This document shows positions 57,505 to 64,000 of a stretch of 64,000 nt of DNA, in pieces. Location: NCBI GenBank assembly GCA_947462335.1, contig OX381717.1:41831523-41895522 (forward strand), read 5' to 3'. The DNA is from Harmothoe impar. Taxonomy: Eukaryota > Annelida > Polychaeta > Phyllodocida > Polynoidae. The notes beneath the pieces are model-generated. The model searched no databases. It was not told where the DNA came from and was given only the letters and a program-made list of their open reading frames with translations. Position 1 is the first letter of the stretch. The number at the start of each line of letters is the position of its first letter. The position numbers and the translations under genes were made by a program.

Positions 57505-57665
57505 CATGCACCATTCCAACCCTTTGGCAGTGTAGTAACTCGCCTGGTCTGCGTGATCCTTGACAGCAGGATTGGCGAGTTACTGGCCAGGATTTGTCCA
57601 TGCATCATTATGGCAAATATATATGCTGCTTTAAAGCACTATGCCGCCCTCAAAGGGTTAAATTG
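57505..57665. repeat. Repeat family R1, copy with inverted arms
   Basis: CATGCACCATTCCAACCCTT, AGTAACTCGCCTGG and the later GGCGAGTTACTGGCCAGGAT form an inverted pair. It ends CCGCCCTCAAAGGGTTAAAT. This copy suggests that R1 is a hairpin element. Confidence 0.6.
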
Positions 57666-57837
57666 ACTTCCGTGTTCGCCCTCTATTTCATTAAGTAGTG
57701 GCTATTGTTCAAGGAAATTGAATACAGCTGCCTCAGAATAGGAGAAATGATTATCCTAAATGTGTTTTAAACAGATTAATATGAATCCACCTGCCTTGAA
57801 AGATGCTGTCAGTATCAGTTATAGAGTAGGATTTCTT

Positions 57838-58030
57838 TTAACCCTCACATGGTGCTTTAATGCATTATGGCCTTCATCATCATAAAGAATTATACAGAAT
57901 TTAAGTATCATGATCATCTGGGATTAATACACAACCAGAGAGTTGACATGATGCATCGATCTAATCCTGGCAAGTAGACTCGCCAGGACTGCATGAATGC
58001 ATCATGGCAAAGACGCACATTAAAAAACTA
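57838..58030. repeat. Repeat family R1, last copy
   Basis: GGTGCTTTAATGCATTATGG, ATCCTGGCAAGTAGACTCGC, CAGGACTGCATGAATGCATC. Same structure as the first copy. Confidence 0.55.
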
Positions 58031-58910
58031 TGTGTGTAGCCATGTACTGGGAAATGGGATCTTATTGCACCCTGCACCAAGGTCCCTTTTCGCAGATTAA
58101 GTTATAATTGGTGAAAGATTATGGCAGATTAATCAAGTTTCATGAATTACATTTCTGATTTCATTACATGCACTGGGAAGAAGTAGAGAGAAACTTCAAC
58201 ACCAAAAGTGATATGTGGTTTGACGTTGCAGTACTCACTTCACTGCCAAGGTTATCCAAGAGGCCGTATGGCGCCGTGTGCTGTCCCATAAGTAGCCTAC
58301 TGGATTTTATACCGCATGCATTTCTCAAAGTAGCCTCTTCCTTTGGTCCATCGCCAAAGTGTACACACTCCAAGTGGTCAGAACTAATCCGAGATGCTTT
58401 TCCTATATTAAATTTAAATTTGACTATTTTCTATTTTCAGATAACACAGCAACAACAAGTTACAATCTATGGTTTCAATATTATGTATATCTAATCCTTG
58501 TGTTTTGTTCCAAACGCTTTATAAACGAGTATCCAGTAAGTCTCATTGTTAAATGAAATACAATTTAATGACTCATGGCACCTATCCAGATATCTCATTC
58601 TATGAATGCCTGAATATATAATCATCTTCCAGGAAATTGTTACTGGTGTGATAAACACTTTCAGAGAACATAATGTCACCTGACAGATTTTCACCTTTCA
58701 TAAGGCATATCTGCCAAGAGAAGTACTACGCATGACATATGGACTGAGCTGTAAGATTTCACTGAAACCCCTCCTGTACATGCCTCCCTTTCCCTCCCTC
58801 TGAGATCATTTTAATGAGTCGGTTTAAAGTCATCAACAAAGAAGCTTTAGGAACAACTTCAGTAGTATTGTATGTATCGGAACGGGACTATAGTTAAGTA
58901 CTGTTTATTA
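58031..58910. other. Gene-less stretch
   Basis: A 108-codon plus-strand frame (58,168-58,494) lacks any domain and I do not support it as an exon. Nothing else recognised. Confidence 0.45.
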
Positions 58911-58924
58911 CTCAATCGACCTGC

Positions 58925-59210
58925 AGCCAATCAGAGGCCTCCCTTTTGGCGGGAAATTCAAAAGCAGCCAATGAGAGGCCTCCCTTTTGGCGGGAAATTC
59001 AAATAGGTCACGTGACCGGAAGTGACCTACTTCCGGTCACGTGACCTTTGGGCGGGAAATTCAAATAGGTCACGTGACCGGAAGTGACCTACTTAAGAGG
59101 GTCACGTGACCACCATGTTGGCGGGAAATTCAAATAGGTCACGTGACGGGAAGTGACCTACTTAAGGGGGTCACGTGACTACTAGGTTGGCGCGAATTTC
59201 AAAATAAGTC
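58925..59210. promoter_or_regulatory. Dense array of CCAAT, E2F-type, CACGTG and ETS-type motifs
   Basis: A tandem array of 35-70 bp units. I count two CCAAT boxes (58,927-58,931; 58,968-58,972), five GGCGGGAAA or close variants, four of which are followed by TTCAAA (starting near 58,948, 58,989, 59,051, 59,119 and 59,188), six CACGTG palindromes between 59,009 and 59,177, and repeated CCGGAAGTGACC. One stretch (59,005-59,047) is a perfect 19-bp-arm palindrome centred on GTGACCTAC. GGCGGGAAA is the E2F/DP consensus, CACGTG binds bHLH factors, CCGGAAGT binds ETS factors and CCAAT binds NF-Y. Such an array could be an enhancer or promoter of the region to its right, or simply a minisatellite that contains the motifs. 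Confidence 0.6.
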
Positions 59211-59304
59211 ACTTGAGATTTTTATGGATAAATAAATTTTAAAAAAGAAAAAAAAGCAAGCTGAAAGCTTGCTAAAAAATAATTTAAAAATGCGGCTCTT
59301 TTTT

Positions 59305-59390
59305 TCTAGGGGGGGAGGGGCACTCTGGGGGGCACTCTTTAAGATGCATGGGGGGGGGGGAGGGGGGGAGGGGGGGAGGGGAAGGGTTTT
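59305..59390. repeat. G-rich tract with quadruplex potential
   Basis: Long G-runs (G10, G7, G7, G6) are spaced by single A or AGG. On the plus strand the sequence can form G-quadruplexes. Confidence 0.75.
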
Positions 59391-59400
59391 TTAAGAGTGA

Positions 59401-59444
59401 GACTCGCTTCTCTGCCCTCTCTTTTAGAGGGCAGAGAGGCGAGT
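59401..59444. repeat. Near-perfect 20-bp stem hairpin
   Basis: GACTCGCTTCTCTGCCCTCT and AGAGGGCAGAGAGGCGAGTC pair with one mismatch around a 4-5 nt loop. The following GCCTGACCCT-type sequence links it to the small hairpins near 34.4-34.8 kb. Confidence 0.8.
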
Positions 59445-59796
59445 CTACTTACAATGAAAGGTATCATGATTGCGTTTATGATGATGTGCATCTCTTGCTG
59501 GCTAGACTTTCAAGCAAATTTGCCAAAGTCCAGCCCGTTATTGAATGTCCGGCCTAGCCTGACCCTCAGTAGAACAGTCCTTGACCCATCTATTATAGTC
59601 TAGCAGCGCCTGACCCTTGTATGAGAGTAGTATTGGCGACATTGGCTGACTCTGATATTTACCTGTGTGTACGGAGAGAGGAGAGGGTTCACAGCCACAG
59701 CTCTCTTAAGGCAAAGCTTGCGCTTATAGAGCGCTACTAGTGGAGGTCTGGATAAGGAAGCTATGGCGGTTGTCTTCAAAAAAAATAAAAAATAGC

Positions 59797-59965
59797 CATG
59801 GCGCATGTCGATGTCGCTTAATTATGCTCATATCTCATGTCGATTTTAAGAATTGCTCATGTCACCTGTCACTATGTTTTTCAAGCTTCATGTCAAATGT
59901 CACTAGACCTCATGTCGAATGTCGATTCTAAGAAACAGATATGTCACCATCTCGAATTTAGCGGT
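59797..59965. repeat. CATGTCGATTTTAAG minisatellite, copy 2
   Basis: The same repeated CATGTCR-ATGTCGATTTTAAGAA-TGCTCATGTC units as at 38,205-38,580, more diverged. It ends at AGCGGTCCACA next to the CTG-rich block. Confidence 0.8.
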
Positions 59966-59975
59966 CCACATTGCC

Positions 59976-60007
<32 letters not shown>

Positions 60008-60250
60008 TGCTGCTGATTTGCTGTTGCTGCTGCTGTCGGTGCTGCTGCTTGTGCTGCTCGTGCAGCTGCTGCAGCTGCTGACAGCTGCTGCTGCTTGTAC
60101 TGCTCGTGCAGCTGCTGCAGTTGCTGACGATGTCACGGATGCTGTTGACAGATGCTGCTGCTTGTGCTACTCGTGCAGCTGCTGCTGCTGCTGCTGCTGC
60201 TGCTGACGATGTCACGGATGCTGCTGACAGATGCTGCTGCTTGTGCTGCA
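59966..60250. repeat. CTG/CAG-rich block with internal 60-90 bp duplications
   Basis: (CTG)n runs are interspersed with TTGTGCTGCTCGTGCAGCTG and GACGATGTCACGGATGCTG, each occurring two to three times. Open frames on both strands (poly-Ala, -Leu, -Ser) have no non-repeat flank and are not supported as genes. It lies just 3' of the minus-strand gene and resembles the GCT tract inside the plus-strand gene. Confidence 0.85.
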
Positions 60251-60310
60251 CGAGACCGAGTAGCCGCTATTACTAATGCTACTAATACTAGTATGAGAAA
60301 ATACATTTAG

Positions 60311-61174
60311 TCAGTCGACTAAATCAAGGAGGTTTTCTGACTTCAGTGGATCGTTTAGCCATCGGCCACAGGCAAAACTTGAAACCATTTTATACATGGG
60401 ACAATTGGCAGAGTCGAAACATGTTGGTACGATGGGGTCGATCATGTTCATCATCAGTTCAGGCAAAGGAAGTGTGTCGACAGCACGCGAAAACTTCATG
60501 TCCGGATGTTTCAACACAACACTTTTTATCACACTCACACAGCTGCTTTGAAGAGTGAATCCTTGACCAAACTTGAGCTTTTCCAACACAGCTTTGGCCT
60601 CCTTCTGTGCAGTAAGGGATCTCTCTTTCGGGGTCATCGCAGTGCTGGCTAGCATGTCCTCAAAGTCTTTAACATAATGTTCCAACGGGCTACAAATGAT
60701 GTACTCCAGATCATCGTCCGCATATGTCGTCTCCTCGCCCCATATTGTGTCTTCTCCTGTTTCGAATTCCTTCATTTTCTGAACAATCTCCTCGTGAGTG
60801 CGTTGCATATATCGAAGCTTCTTCAAAGACCAGATAACTTGTATGCCGAACCCTGAAAAACCTGAAGGAATTTCACCACTACAGTCACGCCAACTATACG
60901 GAGCTAAGAAAAATAGCTCCAACAAAATTTTCTCCCTCTGTCCAAATGAAACTACTTCCGTTCCGATGAAGTTGAAGCATGCTTCTATCCATTGCTCCTT
61001 GGTGACGTCCTTCCAATGTTTCTTTACCTCACATGCATCATAGGGCACTGTTTCTCTTCTTGCTTCTAGTGGGAGTCGCTTTTTCTTTCTTGGACTCATT
61101 TGGAGAGTTTCGATGCTCTGTAGCGTCGACACTTCGATAAGAAAAGAAGCTGTAAAGGTAGAAATAACCCTCAT
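60311..61174 (-). CDS. Unrecognised 287-aa protein with NLS-like N-terminus
   Basis: A continuous 287-codon frame with no low-complexity sequence, so very likely a real gene. I do not recognise the family. The first ATG is 61,174; a second ATG at 61,099 (residue 26) starts MSPRKKKRLPLEARRE. Its basic PRKKKRL resembles a nuclear localisation signal, so a 262-aa protein is a good alternative start. The rest is a mixed alpha-type sequence: WKDVTKEQWIEACFNF at about 54-69, hydrophobic KILLELFFLAPYSW at 82-95, a charged helix HEEIVQKMKEFETGED at 127-142, acidic YADDDLEY at 151-158, and KERSLTAQKEAKAVLEKL at 183-200. Eight Cys, no signal peptide or membrane segment. It is transcribed away from the plus-strand gene at 63,001, with 1.8 kb between them. 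A two-codon upstream ORF (ATGTTATGA) overlaps the first ATG. No AATAAA is seen directly downstream. Confidence 0.75.
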   Translation of the reverse strand: MRVISTFTASFLIEVSTLQSIETLQMSPRKKKRLPLEARRETVPYDACEVKKHWKDVTKEQWIEACFNFIGTEVVSFGQREKILLELFFLAPYSWRDCSGEIPSGFSGFGIQVIWSLKKLRYMQRTHEEIVQKMKEFETGEDTIWGEETTYADDDLEYIICSPLEHYVKDFEDMLASTAMTPKERSLTAQKEAKAVLEKLKFGQGFTLQSSCVSVIKSVVLKHPDMKFSRAVDTLPLPELMMNMIDPIVPTCFDSANCPMYKMVSSFACGRWLNDPLKSENLLDLVD

Positions 61175-61240
61175 AACATGCTGAGCGAGCGTGGAGTGGA
61201 CGATGCTACGATGATGAAGGGCGAGTCGAGAAAGTGTGAT

Positions 61241-61270
61241 GAGTGAGAGCGGCGTTTCACTCCTTATGTA
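61241..61270 (-). promoter_or_regulatory. Core promoter of the minus-strand gene
   Basis: On the minus strand TACATAAG (61,270-61,263) is a TATA variant. TCACTCATC begins at 61,246, placing its A 26 nt downstream. The start ATG is about 70 nt further on. The same TCACTC motif occurs at the corresponding place in the plus-strand gene. Confidence 0.5.
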
Positions 61271-61818
61271 CCCTGTCCTAGATAATCCTCTTAAACAGCT
61301 GAAAAGACTCTCTCAGTACAGAGTCTCTACTCAATTAAGTGATCTGTTAAGTAAGTTTTCACATGCTACTTGACTACTGCAGGCGGGTTTAGACTTAAGC
61401 AGCTTAGTGCACACACGTGTCTGTTAGAAAGCTACCTGCACACCTGCCCTCCTTTTTCACTAGTATTTACCCCTTGCCGACTAATAAGGCGCCTATACAC
61501 GTGTCAGCCTCCTTATATACGTCATTCTTCCTCTCGAGAGGAAGAAGCGTGTCTCTTCGTTTTTTTTTTGTTTAAGAAGTGAGGGTCTTTAAGATCACGT
61601 GCCTGGAAGCGACTTGATGAAGCAAGTGACTAGAAGCGACGACGTCACATGCTTTTAATGAGGCGATCAGCTGTGACTGGCGGCGGCGGCGGCGGTGGCA
61701 GCGGCGGTGGTGCTGGTGGTGGTGGTAGTAGACGTTACTGTGGTCAAAGGTGATATGGTTTTTTTCCAACAGAAATCAGAGCTTTTATACAGAGGGAGTT
61801 TAATCCTATTTCCAACAG
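61271..61818. other. Left part of the divergent intergenic region
   Basis: Contains several CACGTG or ACGTG boxes (about 61,413, 61,498, 61,594), a possible TATA (TTATATACGTCATTC at about 61,513-61,527) and ACGACGTCACATG at about 61,638. No coding frame is supported. Confidence 0.5.
61679..61730. repeat. GGC/GGT trinucleotide repeat
   Basis: (GGC)n with GGT and AGC interruptions, passing into (GGT)n. It lies between the two divergent genes. Frames through it are not supported. Confidence 0.9.
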
Positions 61819-62380
61819 CACCCCAGCTGTCCAGCAGCCGCTCCGCTCCGTAAGAGCTTCTTAAGAGCTTAGATGACGAGGGGCGTGTCATCACCATCTT
61901 TGGTGGCCAGCTGAAAATGGTGTTTTTTCTTTATCCATTAGCCTTACCTCCTACTCCCTACCTGAGGACGACTCTCTCCCCCTTTAGCATTCATTGTAAC
62001 AAACGTCAGAGGTCAGGTGAAAATCTGATTTTCATGCACAGCCTTAGTCAGCTGTCACTCCTATTGAACTAGCTAGCCGCCGCCGGCCGGTCTACTCACC
62101 CCAGCTGTCCAGCAGCCGCTCCGCTCCGTAAGAGCTTCTTAAGAGCTTAGATGATGAGGGGTATGTCATCGCCATCTGTGGTGGCCAGCTGAAAATGGTG
62201 TTTTTTTTCCTTATCCATTAGCCTTACCTCCTACCCCCTACCTGAGGACAACTCTCTCCCCCTTTGGCATTCATTGTAACAAACGTCAGAGGTCAGGTGA
62301 AAATCGGATTTTCATGCACAGCCTTAGTCAGCTGTCACCCCTATTGAACTAGCCGGCCGCCGCCGGCCAGTCTACTCACC
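61819..62380. repeat. Tandem duplication, 2 x about 280 bp, in the intergenic region
   Basis: Copy 1 (61,819-62,100) and copy 2 (62,097-62,380) start CACCCCAGCTGTCCAGCAGC and end TCTACTCACC, with only scattered differences (about one in fifteen to twenty bases). Each includes CAGCTG E-box cores, GCTCCGTAAGAGCTTCTTAA, TGTAACAAACGTCAGAGGTC and a GCCGCCGCCGG palindrome. A recent direct duplication of probable regulatory DNA. Confidence 0.92.
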
Positions 62381-62533
62381 ACGGCAGGAGGCGGTGATTT
62401 TTTTTGTTTTACACTTAAGTCGCTCACCACATGCACACGACTCTACTCACAGACAGACACTCCCGTCTTAGGGGGTCCTGCTTCACACTACACGCCTCCT
62501 GTAGTTTTTTTGTATACACACTCTAAGCTCATG

Positions 62534-62892
62534 ACTGCTTAATCCTTTATACAGCTAATGCGCTTTGAATTAGTACAGTCGGTACACCGCCCGCTCATGG
62601 CAGTCCATCTCTCAAAAAAAAAGAGGGAGGGGGGAAAGAGATCCAGCTGAAAACGTCATGACTTATGTCTTTTGTTTCTCTTTGGGAATGTCCGCCGGTC
62701 AGCTGGCGGCAGCAACTGCTTAATCCTTTATACAGCTAACGCACGTTGAATTGCTGAACAAGGCAGTAAGTAGCTTAGCTCGTGTCAGTCGATCTCTCAA
62801 AGGGGAGGGGGAAAGGGATCCAGCTGAAAACGTCATGCCTTATGACTTTTTGTTTCTCTTTGTGAATGGTCACCGGTCAGCCGGCGGCAGCT
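62534..62892. repeat. Tandem duplication, 2 x about 181 bp, next to the plus-strand promoter
   Basis: ACTGCTTAATCCTTTATACA occurs at 62,534 and 62,715. The copies continue through GATCTCTCAAA, GATCCAGCTGAAAACGTCAT, TTGTTTCTCTTTG and CCGGTCAGC-GGCGGCAGC. More diverged than the 280-bp duplication, so older. The second copy ends about 45 bp before the TATA box at 62,935. Confidence 0.9.
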
Positions 62893-62934
62893 GAAGAGAG
62901 CTGTAAGTAGCTTAGCTCTAGAAGCGAGAAGGAG

Positions 62935-62974
62935 TATATAAGAGGCCTGGAAACACCCGTTCACTCACTCAGTC
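62935..62974 (+). promoter_or_regulatory. TATA box and initiator of the plus-strand gene
   Basis: TATATAAG at 62,935-62,942, then TTCACTCACTCAGTC at 62,960-62,974. TCACTC places an A at 28 or 32 nt and TCAGTC at 36 nt from the first T. The ATG follows at 63,001 in a CACCACCATGA context, leaving a 5' UTR of about 30-40 nt. Confidence 0.7.
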
Positions 62975-63000
62975 TTTTGCTGCTCTCTACAGGCACCACC

Positions 63001-63310
63001 ATGAGCAAAACACAACAACTACTGTCGTCCAAGGATCTAATCGAGTTCAATAACAAGAAGAATACGCAGAACGGTGATCGTTTACTGTCAGCGTCTCCTC
63101 TTGCTACTGAAATTGAGACTACCGCCGCAACCGCTTGGTCTTATCACCCTCCCGCTGTAGCGAGCGCACACAGCAGTAGTAGTGGTAGTAGTAGTCGTCG
63201 TAGTAGCGACGTTGTTACACTCGCGACGGTTGTTGCTGCTGAGCACGCTGCTGCTGCTACTGCTGCGCCTGCTGCGGCTGCTAGTGATCCTCGTGCTGCT
63301 AGTGCTGCTG

Positions 63311-63341
<31 letters not shown>

Positions 63342-63497
63342 CGCGCCTGTTACTGCTGTGCCTGCTGCTGCTGCTGCTGCTGCTGCTGCCGCGCCTGTTA
63401 CTGCTGCGCTTGCTGAGGCGGCTGTGCCTGCTGCTGCTGTGCCTGCTACTGCTGCGCCTGCTACTGCTGCACCTGCTAGCGCTGCGCTTGCTCCTGC

Positions 63498-63531
<34 letters not shown>

Positions 63532-64000
63532 GCTGCTGCTACACCTCTTGCTGCGACTACCGCTACTAGTACTGACACGCAGCACGTTGCACAGAACTTC
63601 TCCACCGCTTCATCAACCGACGCCATCAACGCTGCTCGCGCTGAGACTTACAGCTATTCGGACACTCAGCCCCAGCAGCGCGTAGTAGACATGCATGTCC
63701 TAAAGCAACAGGGTGAAACAGAGAACGACGCTGACGACGAGGCGTACGAGGAACCCGAAGGGTCACGGGCGCACAGTCCGTTTTTCGACCTCATTTCCAC
63801 TGGTAGTGCGCCCGGTCCGTGGCGACTGCCCTCACCAATACCTTACGAAGTCATGTGGTTGCCCTGTTCCGACAACGAGTCGTCTGATACCAGCGCAGAC
63901 GCTGCTCCTGTTATTGGTTCTGCTGCAGTAGTACCTGTATCATCATACTTCAAAGCAGAGCCGTTAGGATACTTGTCAGACGCTATGCTACTGAAAATAA
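63001..64000 (+). CDS. Ala-rich protein, 5' part, runs off the window
   Basis: The frame opens at ATG 63,001 in good Kozak context (CACCACCATGA), 66 nt downstream of a TATA box. It remains open for the whole remaining 1,000 nt (333 codons), so the 3' end is outside the window. I do not recognise it. Residues 1-57 are ordinary and hydrophilic (MSKTQQLLSSKDLIEFNNKK at the start). 58-69 are Ser/Gly/Arg-rich. 79-187 are Ala-rich with scattered Pro, Thr, Val. 187-240 are Thr/Ser/Gln-rich. An acidic segment (ENDADDEAYEEPEG) lies near 241-254, followed by SPFFDLISTGSAPGPWRLPS and, near the window end, SYFKAEPLGYLSDAML. An acidic patch beside long disordered Ala/Ser tracts is common in transcriptional regulators, but function is unknown. 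Non-repeat sequence on both sides of the Ala tract in this frame shows that it is the real frame; overlapping frames on both strands are shadows. TACAG just before the start (62,991) could instead be a splice acceptor. Confidence 0.75.
63241..63540 (+). repeat. GCT trinucleotide tract encoding poly-Ala
   Basis: About 100 codons, nearly all GCT with a few GCG, CCT, ACT and GTG. The near-exclusive use of GCT shows expansion by repeat slippage. The longest pure runs encode eight to ten Ala. Internal higher-order repeats (GCGCCTGTTACTGCTG, twice) are visible. Confidence 0.9.

Noticed and set aside
58168..58494. 108-codon plus-strand frame as a possible host exon
   Set aside because: No domain, no convincing splice sites at both ends, composition like the surrounding DNA.
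59903..60251. Poly-Ala and poly-Ser frames in the CTG block
   Set aside because: Confined to the repeat, no promoter or Kozak start, stops at once outside the block.
63088..63685. Long frames of poly-Ser, poly-Ala and poly-Leu in other frames and on the minus strand
   Set aside because: Shadows of the GCT tract. Only the frame from ATG 63,001 extends through ordinary sequence on both sides and has a promoter.
60311..64000. Firm assignment of the gene pair to a DNA virus
   Set aside because: Compact layout and strong TATA promoters are suggestive only. No polymerase, capsid, packaging or integrase gene is visible in the window and neither protein is recognised.

Overview
This is animal-type (metazoan) genomic DNA, almost certainly from an invertebrate and probably a marine one. 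Evidence: no bacterial-style gene packing, introns or promoter-like signals in place of operons, a Penelope-like retroelement with a GIY-YIG endonuclease, a LINE fragment, tRNA-derived SINE-like heads, and a very high density of hairpin (MITE/foldback) repeats. I cannot name the species from sequence alone.

Positions 1-58,900 are gene-poor and repeat-dominated. The recognisable coding material is mobile: a nearly intact Penelope-like element on the minus strand (10,533-13,226; reverse transcriptase, one in-frame stop, then GIY-YIG endonuclease) and the C-terminal end of a LINE reverse transcriptase (44,707-45,441, minus). Four large foldback elements stand out: 16,763-19,293 (arms made of minisatellites, 6-bp flanking duplication), 25,494-29,994 (arms about 0.95 kb), 39,443-42,252 (arms carrying tRNA-like modules and a CCTCCGG minisatellite) and 49,340-51,865. 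Between them lie MITE-like hairpins, several with target-site duplications I can read directly (CTA, TAA, TGA; AACTA; TA), and at least eight dispersed repeat families. Three weak TATA-type core promoters (about 5.13, 8.77 and 52.45 kb) could belong to host transcripts; no host protein exon is convincingly visible in this part.

The last 5 kb is different. A dense array of CCAAT, E2F-type GGCGGGAAA, CACGTG and CCGGAAGT motifs lies at 58,925-59,210, followed by a CTG-rich block. Then come two divergent genes: an unrecognised 262-287 aa protein on the minus strand (60,311-61,174) with a basic nuclear-localisation-like N-terminus, and an Ala-rich protein on the plus strand (63,001 to beyond the window end). 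Their 1.8-kb shared upstream region contains two separate tandem duplications (about 280 bp x2 and 181 bp x2). Both genes have a TATA-like box followed 26-32 nt later by a TCACTC initiator-like motif. I recognise neither protein. They could be a lineage-specific host pair, cargo of a large mobile element, or an integrated DNA-virus fragment; the window does not decide between these. This divergent unit and the motif array next to it are the best candidates for something undescribed.
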